DNA of 11,148 nucleotides from an uncultured Oscillospiraceae bacterium (GCA_905193585.1 CAJJPG010000058.1:1-11148), one strand, 5' to 3'; numbered from the stretch's first letter, positions 4,375-11,148 are shown. A program made the numbers and translations. Notes: generated by a model not told the origin, from the letters alone.

Positions 4375-7146
4375 GTGACTTTTTTTGAAATTATAGATTC
4401 GTTGCTTTTTAAGCCTCTTCAGCTTTTGTTTGAGGTTATTTATGTATTCGCAAATAAATTTATAGCCAATCCGGGGCTTTCTATCATTGTTTTAAGCCTG
4501 GTAATGAACTTTTTGGTTTTACCGCTTTATAAAAGAGCCGACGCTATGCAGGAAGAGGAGCGCGATACCGAGGCGCGCCTGCACAAGGGCGTTTCGCATA
4601 TAAAAAAGACCTTCCGTGGCGATGAAAAAATGATGATTTTGCAGACGTACTATCGGCAAAACAATTACAAGCCGACCTATGTTCTGCGCGGCGCGATCTC
4701 ACTGTTTTTGGAAATTCCGTTTTTTATTTCGGCATACCGCTTTTTGTCGGGGCTGGAGCTTATAAGGGGCGTTTCTTTCGGTCCCATTGCCGACCTCGGC
4801 GCGCCCGACAGGCTTATTGCGATAGGCGCTTTCCCTATAAATCTGCTACCCATAGTTATGACGGCGGTAAATCTTGTCTCATGCGTTATTTTTACAAAGG
4901 GAGCCGCCCCGAAAACCAAAATTCAGCTTTACTCAATGGCGGTATTTTTTCTGTTTTTCCTTTACACCTCGCCGTCGGGACTGGTATTTTACTGGACGCT
5001 GAACAATATCTTCTCCCTTATTAAAACAATTTTCTACAAGCTGAAAAATCCCGGAAAGGTGCTGGGAATCATCTTTTCGGCTGTCGGCGCGGTTCTTGCG
5101 GTATACGGGCTGTTCTTCTACCCCGCACCGTCCTTTATAAATGTAAAAAAGCTGTTTATAATATTCCTCGGCATTGCATTTCAATTGCCGCTTGCCGCAA
5201 ATCTTCTCAAAGAAAAAACCGATCTCTTTGCGGGTAAGCAAGCCGTTCCGAACAAAAAGGTGTTTTTTGCGGGCGGAGTGTTTATGTCTCTGTTCACCGG
5301 GCTGTTTATTCCCATTACGGTAATTAAATCGTCGGCACAGGAGTTTGTTAATATCCGAAACTACCAAAATCCCGTTTGGTTTGCAATCAGCAGCTTTTGT
5401 CTCGCGTTCGGCGCTTTCGTTATATGGCTCGGTATTTTTTACTGGCTTTCCTCCCCCGCCGCAAAGGTGTGGTTTGAAAAAGCCGTTTGGATACTTTCGG
5501 GCGTAGCGGTCGTTGACTTTATGTTCTTCGGCAAAAACTTAGGGTTGCTTTCTTCTACCCTCACCTTTGAAAAAGGCGTTATTTTCTCCCGCCGGGAAAT
5601 GCTCCTCAACGTCCTTGCGGTTATAGCCGCGGCGGCTGTAATGTATCTTGCGTTCTGCTTTTTAAACAAGCATATTTTCAAAGCGCTTACCGTTGTAATA
5701 CTGGCGCTGCTTATTATGATCCCGGTGGATATTGTCAACATAAATTCGCAGGTTAAAAATATCCGCCAAACCGCCGAAAACAACGGCGAAGTTCCGAGTT
5801 ATACCCTCAGCAAAAACGGTAAAAACGTTATTGTAATGATGCTTGACAGAGCCATGGGCGTATATTTGCCCTATTTGTTCAACGAAAAACCCGAATTAAA
5901 GGAACAGTTTTCAGGCTTTAAATATTACAGCAACGTAATATCCCCCGGCGGCTCTACAAACTTCGGCTCCCCCGCTCTACTCGGCGGATACGAATATCTT
6001 CCCGAGAACATGAACAGGCGCAAGGACGAAAGACTTGTGGACAAGCATAACGAGGCTGTAAAACTCATGCCCGTGCTGTTTGACAGTCACAAATTCAATG
6101 TAACAGTTTTCGACCCGGTTTATGCCAACTACCTTTGGAATTCCGATATTTCCGTATTTTCCGATTATCCCGGTATAAAGGCATATGTGACCGAGGGCGC
6201 ATACGAATCGCCGTCGGTTTACCGCAATTGGCGCGCCAGCAACCTGCGCAACTTCTTTATGTACAGCCTTATGAAGGTAAGCCCCGCGGCGGCGCAGAAA
6301 TTTATTTACAATAAGGGCGATTACTACCGCAGTGACGTAAAGGCGGAAAGCACCTCGCTTGTTCAGACAAGGGAAAACGTTCACAAGGGCGAGGGGCTGT
6401 ACAGTTCCTTTATAAAGGCATATAACGTGCTTGAAAATCTGCCGCAGATTACAAATTCATCCGACAGTGATAAAAACACCTTTTTATTTATGTTAAGCAA
6501 CGCTACGCATGAGCCTATGCTGCTTAAAGAACCCGAATACGTCCCTGTCGAAACGGTTGATAATACCGAGTATGATAACACACACACAGACCGCTTTGAA
6601 CTTAACGGATTTAAGTTGGATATGAAAAACGAACTGCAATACATGCATTACCAAATCAATATGGCGACAATGATGAAATTAGGCAGTTGGTTTGACTATC
6701 TGAAAAAAATCGATGTGTATGATAACACAAGAATTATTTTGGTATCCGATCACGGAAGAGAACTGCGCCATAATAAAGCATATATTTTTAAAGATAATAC
6801 CGACCTTGAATCCTTTTATCCCCTTTTGATGGTTAAGGACTTCGGTTCCGAAAAATTCACTTCATCCGATGAATTTATGACGATTGCCGACGTACCTACT
6901 TTAGCTATGGACGGTCTTATTAATAACCCCGTAAATCCGTTTACAGGCAACAAAATCAACTCGGATTATAAGAATAATAATCCCGTTTACGTTTTCGGCT
7001 CAAATAAATGGGACGTCAACGAAAATAACGGAAATCAGTTCATTCCCGGTCCGTGGTACGAAGTGAATAAACGGAACGTAAAGGATAAACACAACTGGAA
7101 AAAAGTAGGCGAAAATCAGATTTTCCCCGACGGCTTTGCGGAATAG
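4375..7146 (+). CDS. YidC/Oxa1-like membrane region fused to a sulfatase-fold (LtaS/EptA-like) catalytic domain
   Basis: The 923-residue protein starts at GTG. Residues ~10-225 resemble the YidC/Oxa1 core: an amphipathic entry helix, the membrane segment NPGLSIIVLSLVMNFLVLPL (33-52), a charged cytosolic hairpin (~55-100), and YVLRGAISLFLEIPFFISAY (102-121) like the YidC QiPif segment. About six more membrane segments follow (~230-453). The rest (~475-923) is an extracytoplasmic alkaline-phosphatase-superfamily domain: metal-site Asp in MMLD (D491), probable nucleophile Thr528 in GGSTNFGSP, H712 in THEP, and SDHG (791-794) with D792 and H793. These correspond to metal, nucleophile and substrate residues of LtaS and EptA. 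Such enzymes transfer phosphoglycerol or phosphoethanolamine from lipid to a surface acceptor; this substrate is unknown. The usual YidC groove Arg is Asn45. Coupling to the upstream glycerophosphotransferase points to a surface-polymer role. A hydrolytic sulfatase is the main alternative. Confidence 0.8.
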   Translation: MTFFEIIDSLLFKPLQLLFEVIYVFANKFIANPGLSIIVLSLVMNFLVLPLYKRADAMQEEERDTEARLHKGVSHIKKTFRGDEKMMILQTYYRQNNYKPTYVLRGAISLFLEIPFFISAYRFLSGLELIRGVSFGPIADLGAPDRLIAIGAFPINLLPIVMTAVNLVSCVIFTKGAAPKTKIQLYSMAVFFLFFLYTSPSGLVFYWTLNNIFSLIKTIFYKLKNPGKVLGIIFSAVGAVLAVYGLFFYPAPSFINVKKLFIIFLGIAFQLPLAANLLKEKTDLFAGKQAVPNKKVFFAGGVFMSLFTGLFIPITVIKSSAQEFVNIRNYQNPVWFAISSFCLAFGAFVIWLGIFYWLSSPAAKVWFEKAVWILSGVAVVDFMFFGKNLGLLSSTLTFEKGVIFSRREMLLNVLAVIAAAAVMYLAFCFLNKHIFKALTVVILALLIMIPVDIVNINSQVKNIRQTAENNGEVPSYTLSKNGKNVIVMMLDRAMGVYLPYLFNEKPELKEQFSGFKYYSNVISPGGSTNFGSPALLGGYEYLPENMNRRKDERLVDKHNEAVKLMPVLFDSHKFNVTVFDPVYANYLWNSDISVFSDYPGIKAYVTEGAYESPSVYRNWRASNLRNFFMYSLMKVSPAAAQKFIYNKGDYYRSDVKAESTSLVQTRENVHKGEGLYSSFIKAYNVLENLPQITNSSDSDKNTFLFMLSNATHEPMLLKEPEYVPVETVDNTEYDNTHTDRFELNGFKLDMKNELQYMHYQINMATMMKLGSWFDYLKKIDVYDNTRIILVSDHGRELRHNKAYIFKDNTDLESFYPLLMVKDFGSEKFTSSDEFMTIADVPTLAMDGLINNPVNPFTGNKINSDYKNNNPVYVFGSNKWDVNENNGNQFIPGPWYEVNKRNVKDKHNWKKVGENQIFPDGFAE

Positions 7147-7168
7147 TCTATATTGTAGGCTCCTTTCT

Positions 7169-7227
7169 TTTTGACGACAGTCAAAACAGAGGGGACCGCC
7201 GCCGTCAGCGGCTGTCACGTTAGTGAC
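7169..7227. repeat. Cluster of three small inverted repeats in a convergent gap
   Basis: Three short hairpins follow in series: TTTTGAC/GTCAAAA (7169-7175, 7180-7186), GCCGC/GCGGC (7198-7202, 7208-7212) and GTCAC/GTGAC (7214-7218, 7223-7227). Two GAGGGG blocks (7190 and 7230 regions) flank the last two. There is no classic U-tract, but the position between two convergent operons suits a transcription-end structure. It also looks like the short palindromic repeats dispersed in some Clostridia genomes; that is memory-based and unverified. Confidence 0.45.
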
Positions 7228-7235
7228 TGAGGGGT

Positions 7236-7291
7236 ATTTCTAATTTCTAATGTCTAACGTCTAATATCTAATATTAACCATCTAATTTTTA
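7236..7291. repeat. Heptanucleotide tandem repeat array
   Basis: About eight units of 7 bases with consensus near ATnTCTA: ATTTCTA, ATTTCTA, ATGTCTA, ACGTCTA, ATATCTA, ATATTAA, CCATCTA, ATTTTTA. The second and third unit positions vary while TCTA is kept. The array overlaps the last codons and the TAG stop of the half-transporter gene that ends at 7282. Confidence 0.7.
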
Positions 7292-7650
7292 TTTCTGCCC
7301 TTAATAATTCCAAGCTCGCCTATGCCTATCAATATCAGCATACCGCCGAAAATTTTCGCGGTTATATCCCCGCCGAGCAAATCGGTGAAAAGCAAGCCGC
7401 CCGCCGTGCCCACAAGCCCCCAGGCGGCAATTTTAAGCACAAGTTTCCACTTGATTTGCTTTTTAAAGCCGTAAACCGCAACGGCTGCTATTGCTATGGG
7501 AATAAAAAACAGCAGGTTTATACCCTGACTTTTCAATTGCGGCATATCGGTGAATACCGATAGATATATTATAAGCACAGCGCCGCCGCCCAGCCCCATT
7601 GCGCCTATTATGCCCGAAAAAAGCCCCGCTAAAAGGGCTGCAAAATTCAT
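7282..7650 (-). CDS. Half-size TauE/SafE (TSUP) family transporter, second half
   Basis: This 122-residue protein is almost entirely membrane: about four segments (roughly 3-30, 44-62, 72-90, 97-116). It carries the TSUP signature near the N-terminus as GIIGAMGLGGGAVLIIYL (13-30), with a LLFFIP element (46-51). TSUP proteins export sulfite, sulfonates or other small organic anions; the substrate here is unknown. Normal TSUP proteins are about 250 residues with two similar halves, so this is one half. The start at 7650 is chosen because ATGA overlaps the stop of the upstream half (7647-7649) and the protein then begins right at the conserved region. An upstream in-frame start at 7710 would add 20 basic residues inside the preceding gene. 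No strong ribosome site precedes the ATG, so translation by coupling is likely. Confidence 0.8.
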   Translation of the reverse strand: MNFAALLAGLFSGIIGAMGLGGGAVLIIYLSVFTDMPQLKSQGINLLFFIPIAIAAVAVYGFKKQIKWKLVLKIAAWGLVGTAGGLLFTDLLGGDITAKIFGGMLILIGIGELGIIKGRNKN

Positions 7651-8012
7651 CTTAACAACAGGCGAACGCCTGCGTATATCATAAACCCGCCGAATATGCA
7701 CTTTAACCATTTCGGAGATATTTTGCGCATAATAAACGTTCCGAGCAGCGAGCCTATAATGCCGCCGGGAATAAATATAAATGAATCAGAAACCGAAACG
7801 TAACCCTTTATAAGATAAAGCGCCGCCGATAATACCGTAATAGGCAAAATTACCGCAACCGCGTTTGCGTGCGCCTGCTTGCGGTCAAGCCCCAGTTTTT
7901 GCAAAAGCGGCACGGCAATCATACCGCCGCCCGCGCCCAAAAGACCGTTCACAAGCCCCACCGCAAGCCCCGCGCCCGCAGTGAGAACGCCCTTGTTTTT
8001 TAAAAATTTCAT
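7647..8012 (-). CDS. Half-size TauE/SafE (TSUP) family transporter, first half
   Basis: The 121-residue protein has about four membrane segments (roughly 8-37, 50-68, 77-95, 103-120) and the TSUP signature GLLGAGGGMIAVPLL (23-37), followed by AHANAVAVILP (47-57). It ends with the membrane segment FGGFMIYAGVRLLLR and a true stop whose ATGA overlaps the second half. Together the two genes give the content of one full TSUP protein of about 243 residues, so they probably assemble as a heterodimer. The ATG at 8012 is preceded by GGTGG at about 5 bases, a modest ribosome site, and lies 45 bases after the MGMT-like gene. A recent frameshift splitting a full-length gene is unlikely because each half begins and ends cleanly. 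Confidence 0.8.
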   Translation of the reverse strand: MKFLKNKGVLTAGAGLAVGLVNGLLGAGGGMIAVPLLQKLGLDRKQAHANAVAVILPITVLSAALYLIKGYVSVSDSFIFIPGGIIGSLLGTFIMRKISPKWLKCIFGGFMIYAGVRLLLR

Positions 8013-8057
8013 AGTACCACCGCATATATTTTTCCCTGCGTTGGTCTGTAAAATTCA

Positions 8058-8360
8058 TTAACATTCCCATTTATATTTTTTCATATCAACCGTGCCGTTT
8101 TCTTTAAACTCCACGCCCTCTTCTTCAAGCAGGGCGCGTTGTTCTGAGAAGTGCGGCGCGGTTCTCCCCGCGGCGTTTACTACCCTGTGGCACGGGTAAT
8201 CGCCGTAAAACCCCGCAACGCTCAGCACTTTGCCTACAAGCCGAGCACCCCGCTCTCTGCCAATAAGCGCGGCTATCTGCCCGTAGGTAGCCACTTTGCC
8301 CTCGGGTATTTCGGATACTGCCGATAATATTTCGTAAACTATATCGTCGGAAAGTCTCAT
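8058..8360 (-). CDS. Short MGMT/alkyltransferase-like DNA repair protein with active-site Cys
   Basis: The 100-residue protein is the DNA-binding (C-terminal) domain of O6-alkylguanine-DNA alkyltransferases without their N-terminal domain. Visible features: IPEGKVATYGQIA (18-30), the probable Arg finger in ARLVGK (39-44, R40) and PCHRVV (56-61) with the alkyl-accepting Cys57. The total length, the LLEEEGV segment (77-83) and the ending MKKYKW (93-98) resemble alkyltransferase-like (ATL) proteins. ATLs have Trp or Ala in place of the Cys and only flag lesions for excision repair. Here the Cys is kept, so true alkyl transfer is possible. The ATG at 8360 overlaps the ligA stop as ATGA, so it is co-translated with DNA ligase. 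Family is certain; repair versus flagging is open. Confidence 0.88.
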   Translation of the reverse strand: MRLSDDIVYEILSAVSEIPEGKVATYGQIAALIGRERGARLVGKVLSVAGFYGDYPCHRVVNAAGRTAPHFSEQRALLEEEGVEFKENGTVDMKKYKWEC

Positions 8361-10327
8361 AGTATCATTTCCCGAAATTCCTCTTCGCTTATAACCTTAA
8401 CGCCAAGCTTATTCGCTTTGTCGAGCTTGCTGCCCGCCTCTTCCCCCGCAAGGACGAATGAGGTTTTTTTAGAAACCGAGGAAGAGGTCTTACCCCCGAA
8501 CGATTCTATTATTTCCGAAGCCTCGGTTCTTGTGTAGGTAGGCAGCGTGCCCGTAAGCACAAAGGTAAGCCCCGCAAAGCGGTTATCCTTTACCTCTTTT
8601 AACGATTTCATATTAACGCCGCTGTTTTTAAGCCTTTCAAGCATAGCCGCGGTTTCGGGCAGCGAGAAAAACTCCGCCGCCGAGTCTGCCAAAACGCCGC
8701 CAATGCCGTCAATCTGCTCTATTTCCTCGGCGGTAGCCTTGGCTATTGCCTCAATACTCCCGAAATGCTCGGTTAAAAGCGCCGCCGCCTTGCTGCCTAT
8801 ATGGCGTATTCCGAAAGCGAAAACCAGCTTTGCCGCGTCGTTTTGCTTTGATTTTTCAATCGCGTTTTTAAGGTTCTCCACGCTCTTTTCGCCTACGCGC
8901 TCAAGGTTTTTAACCTCTTCGTAGTCAATCGAGTAAATATCGTCTATAGAGTGTATAAGCCCTGCTGAAAGCAGCTGTTCAAGCATTGCAGGGCCTAAGC
9001 CCTCAATATCCATAGCGTCGCGCGAGGTAAAGTGTATCAGGTGGCGCAAAAGCTGCGCGGGGCAATCGGCGTTGGTGCAGCGCAGAACCGCCTCGCCCTC
9101 TTCGCGCGTTACCGGCGAGCCGCATGAGGGGCATTTATCGGGCATTTTGTAGACCGATGAATTATCGCTCTTCTTTGAAACGTTCAGCACCTCGGGAATA
9201 ATATCCCCCGCCTTGCGCACCACTATCGTATCCCCTATTCCTATGCCCTTTGAATTTATAAAGTCTTCGTTATGCAGCGTTGCGCGGCTTACGGTAGTGC
9301 CCGCAAGCTGTATCGGGTCAAATACGGCGGTAGGAGTCAGCGCACCCGTGCGCCCTACATTTATTTCAATACTTTTAAGCACCGTTTCCTTTTCTTCGGG
9401 CGGGTACTTAAAGGCAGCCGCCCATTTCGGGTATTTTGCGGTGCTGCCAAGCTCTTTGCGGTATTCAAGGTTATCCACCTTTACAACTGCGCCGTCAATA
9501 TCATAGGGCAAGCCGCCGCGCGAGTCGCCTATGCGCTCAATTTCCGAAATAACGTCCTCAATATTATCGCAGCGCTTATAGGTCGGCAGGGTGTGAAACC
9601 CAAGGGATTTCACAAAGTCAAGCGTTTCAATGTGCGATGTAAACTCTTTGCCCGTTATTCGCTGAATATTGAAAACAAATATATCAAGCCCGCGCTCTTT
9701 AACGATTTTCGGGTTTTTCTGTCTTAAAGAGCCCGCCGCCGCGTTTCGGGGGTTTTTCGCGGGCGCTTCGCCCATAAGCTCCTGCCGCTCAATAAGTTTC
9801 TCAAAACTTTCTTTCGGCATATACACCTCGCCCCGCACTTCAAGCTCGCCGTCAAATCGTATGGCTTTGGGTATACTTTTTATCTGCATTAAATTAGCGG
9901 TCACGTCTTCGCCCGTTACGCCGTCGCCTCGTGTTGAGCCGCGAAAGAAAAGCCCGTCTTTATATTCAAGCGATACCGAAAGCCCGTCGATTTTCGGCTC
10001 TACCGAAAAAACGGTTTTGCTAAGGTCGATTTTTTCCGCAAAAGCGCGCAGCTCGTCAAAGCTGAAAACGTCCTGCAAACTTTCCATTTTAACCGCGTGG
10101 GTCACCTCGGCAAAGAGATTGAGCGCCGCGCCGCCCACGGTCACGGTGGGCGAGTCTTCTTTTTTGAATTGCGGGTATTCCTTTTCCAAATCTTCAAGCT
10201 CGCGCAGCAGCGCGTCATACTCGTAATCCTCAATTTCCGGCGCGTCTTCAATATAGTACTTTTTGTTGTGGTATTTAAGCGTATCGCTTAAATAATTTAT
10301 TCTTTCTTCCGCTGCCTTTACGTCCAT
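8357..10327 (-). CDS. ligA: NAD+-dependent DNA ligase
   Basis: All domains of a 656-residue bacterial LigA are present in order. Domain Ia holds YYIEDAPEIEDYEYD (24-38) for NMN binding. The adenylation domain has the nucleophile Lys112 in KIDG (112-115), then STRGDGVTGEDVT (131-143) and VVKVD (281-285). An OB fold follows, with VGRTGALTPTA (324-334). A zinc finger has C399, C402, C417 and C422. Helix-hairpin-helix repeats span about 440-575, and a BRCT domain about 583-656 (GLTFVLTGTL, then KKTSFVLAGEEAGSKLDKA). It seals nicks in replication and repair and is normally essential. GGAGA lies roughly 10 bases before the ATG. yunB ends 21 bases upstream, and the MGMT-like gene overlaps the end by ATGA, so it is inside an operon. 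Nothing is missing or unusual. Confidence 0.98.
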   Translation of the reverse strand: MDVKAAEERINYLSDTLKYHNKKYYIEDAPEIEDYEYDALLRELEDLEKEYPQFKKEDSPTVTVGGAALNLFAEVTHAVKMESLQDVFSFDELRAFAEKIDLSKTVFSVEPKIDGLSVSLEYKDGLFFRGSTRGDGVTGEDVTANLMQIKSIPKAIRFDGELEVRGEVYMPKESFEKLIERQELMGEAPAKNPRNAAAGSLRQKNPKIVKERGLDIFVFNIQRITGKEFTSHIETLDFVKSLGFHTLPTYKRCDNIEDVISEIERIGDSRGGLPYDIDGAVVKVDNLEYRKELGSTAKYPKWAAAFKYPPEEKETVLKSIEINVGRTGALTPTAVFDPIQLAGTTVSRATLHNEDFINSKGIGIGDTIVVRKAGDIIPEVLNVSKKSDNSSVYKMPDKCPSCGSPVTREEGEAVLRCTNADCPAQLLRHLIHFTSRDAMDIEGLGPAMLEQLLSAGLIHSIDDIYSIDYEEVKNLERVGEKSVENLKNAIEKSKQNDAAKLVFAFGIRHIGSKAAALLTEHFGSIEAIAKATAEEIEQIDGIGGVLADSAAEFFSLPETAAMLERLKNSGVNMKSLKEVKDNRFAGLTFVLTGTLPTYTRTEASEIIESFGGKTSSSVSKKTSFVLAGEEAGSKLDKANKLGVKVISEEEFREMIL

Positions 10328-10348
10328 ATTTCGTTTCTCCGTTTCCGT

Positions 10349-11038
10349 TTAATTATCGGCAACCGCGCCGTAATCGTTAATAAGTCCCGCTGTGTTGTCG
10401 TTTTCGCTCTCTATAACGTTTGTGTATGCCCCCGGCACCGCACCCGAAATCACGGTCTGCGCGGCTATTGCCGAGGTCTCGGCGGTCACGCTGTCTCTGA
10501 AACCTGTCATTACAAAGCCGCCCGAAATGCTCATATCTATCATTATTATATGCAAAACCTGATTTATACCGACAGATTTGAACTCATGTGAAAAATTGAC
10601 TACCGCCGTTGCCGTAAGCTGCATTTTAAAGCGCAGTTTCGGTCCCAATGCGTTTGTGTATACGTTTGAGAAAAAAGTGCCCACGGGTATTTTAATCTCG
10701 TAATACTCTTTTTCGTCAACCTTGCGCGAAAGCCTGCCCGATATTGCGCTTTTCAGCGTGTTGATTTTTACAATATCTATCTCCGCGCTCGTAACGCTGC
10801 CGTTTTCCCCGCGGGAGAGCACCACAATATCATCGTATGTAATGCCGTTCTCGTTCAGTATTTCCAAAACCGCCTCGTTCGCGGCGTTATACATTACCGT
10901 TTGCGCAATGCTTTCGGCGTATTTGATTATAACAGGCCGCATACGCAGAAAGAAAACCGAAGCAATAAGCGAGCAAATAAGCAAAAGCGTAATAAAAAAG
11001 CGCCAGAACGCAAAACCCGAACCCCGCCGATATTTCAT
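10349..11038 (-). CDS. yunB: Sporulation protein YunB
   Basis: The 229-residue protein has a basic N-terminus, one membrane segment (about 10-32) and an extracytoplasmic body. The family (Spore_YunB) is recognised from IPVGTFFSN (117-125), GPKLRFKM (132-139), the hallmark GINQVLH (157-163), and the end ETSAIAAQTVISGAVPGAY (187-205), matching the IAETVIVG-VP pattern of B. subtilis YunB. In B. subtilis it is a mother-cell (sigma-E) sporulation gene whose exact role is unclear. The ATG at 11038 is chosen because AAAGG (11049-11053) sits 10 bases before it; a GTG at 11047 would be only 1 base from that site. It is the first gene of the minus-strand run leading into ligA, an arrangement that links a sporulation gene to a housekeeping one. 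Confidence 0.9.
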   Translation of the reverse strand: MKYRRGSGFAFWRFFITLLLICSLIASVFFLRMRPVIIKYAESIAQTVMYNAANEAVLEILNENGITYDDIVVLSRGENGSVTSAEIDIVKINTLKSAISGRLSRKVDEKEYYEIKIPVGTFFSNVYTNALGPKLRFKMQLTATAVVNFSHEFKSVGINQVLHIIMIDMSISGGFVMTGFRDSVTAETSAIAAQTVISGAVPGAYTNVIESENDNTAGLINDYGAVADN

Positions 11039-11048
11039 ATAAAACACA

Positions 11049-11054
11049 CCTTTC
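11049..11054 (-). promoter_or_regulatory. Ribosome site deciding the yunB start
   Basis: GAAAGG on the minus strand is 10 bases before the ATG at 11038 but only 1 base before the upstream in-frame GTG at 11047, so it supports the shorter protein. Confidence 0.6.
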
Positions 11055-11093
11055 GCAAGCTACAACATATATTACGAAAGGAATTTCGGTGTG

Positions 11094-11120
11094 ATAATAA
11101 AATCAGCGTTCATTTGTTAA
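11094..11120 (-). promoter_or_regulatory. Possible promoter of the yunB-ligA operon
   Basis: On the minus strand TTAACA (11115-11120) and TATTAT (11094-11099) each match the sigma-A consensus at five of six positions, but the spacer is 15 bases, shorter than normal. I found no convincing sigma-E match in this stretch, although yunB is a sigma-E gene in Bacillus. A short inverted repeat CGAAA/TTTCG (11075-11088) lies between this site and the gene. Confidence 0.3.
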
Positions 11121-11148
11121 AAAATCAATCTTTCTCTTGACTTTTTCA

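Noticed and set aside
4933..5367. Minus-strand frame of 144 codons inside the YidC-sulfatase gene
   Set aside because: No ribosome site or recognisable domain, and it lies entirely opposite a well-supported membrane region.
5977..6384. Minus-strand frame of 135 codons opposite the sulfatase domain
   Set aside because: Antisense shadow; the plus strand here encodes the catalytic region.
7236..7291. Heptamer array as a CRISPR
   Set aside because: Units are 7 bases with no spacers and no cas genes are nearby; it is a simple tandem repeat.
7651..7710. N-terminal extension of the second TSUP half
   Set aside because: The extra 20 residues are basic, non-membrane and lie inside the preceding gene; the ATGA start at 7650 is the better choice.
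7885..8070. Short minus-strand frame across the MGMT-TSUP junction
   Set aside because: Runs out of frame through the TSUP signature region and has Gly/Arg/Cys-rich nonsense composition.
9669..10226. Long open plus-strand frame (185 codons) opposite ligA
   Set aside because: Serine-rich translation with no motif, fully antisense to a clear LigA; it reflects the codon bias of the real gene.
11137..11142. TTGACT near the right edge as a -35 for a rightward gene
   Set aside because: The -10 region lies outside the window, so it cannot be judged.

Overview
The window looks like a piece of a spore-forming Clostridia chromosome (Oscillospiraceae/Ruminococcaceae-like), with the end of a mobile element at its left edge. 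The evidence is two sporulation genes (a SipL-type DUF3794+LysM protein and YunB), an NAD-dependent DNA ligase, strong Gram-positive ribosome sites, and a ParA N-terminus of the type common in Firmicutes conjugative elements. The species cannot be named from the sequence alone.

Layout. 1-471 (minus strand) holds the start of a parA gene that runs off the window, preceded by an unrecognised ORF without a convincing start; this is probably the flank of an integrative or plasmid-like element. 472-1226 holds one AT-rich DUF1643 gene (plus strand) bracketed by two GC-rich stem-loops that share ATCCCC arms. 1227-2756 (minus) is sipL, with a good sigma-E-like promoter match. 2869-3080 is a complete tRNA-Ser(CGA) unit with a consensus sigma-A promoter, encoded CCA and an intrinsic terminator. 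3134-7146 (plus) is a tightly coupled two-gene operon: a membrane-anchored CDP-glycerol glycerophosphotransferase-family protein and a 923-residue protein that joins a YidC/Oxa1-like membrane region to a sulfatase/phosphoglycerol-transferase-type catalytic domain. 7147-7291 is a repeat-rich convergent gap with three small hairpins and a heptanucleotide tandem array. 7282-11038 (minus) is a five-gene run: yunB, ligA, a short Cys-containing MGMT/ATL-like gene, and two half-size TauE/SafE (TSUP) transporter genes. Several of these overlap by ATGA.

How the genes may work together. The 3134-7146 pair is the most original part. One enzyme of the teichoic-acid polymerase family sits next to a membrane sulfatase-fold enzyme of the kind that transfers phosphoglycerol or phosphoethanolamine outside the membrane, which suggests synthesis or decoration of a cell-surface glycopolymer. 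The YidC-like part lacks the usual groove arginine, so it may be an adaptor or scaffold instead of a general insertase. In the minus-strand run, sporulation (yunB), replication/repair (ligA, MGMT-like) and a probable heteromeric anion exporter are transcribed together. I find no CRISPR array, rRNA gene or intact insertion sequence.
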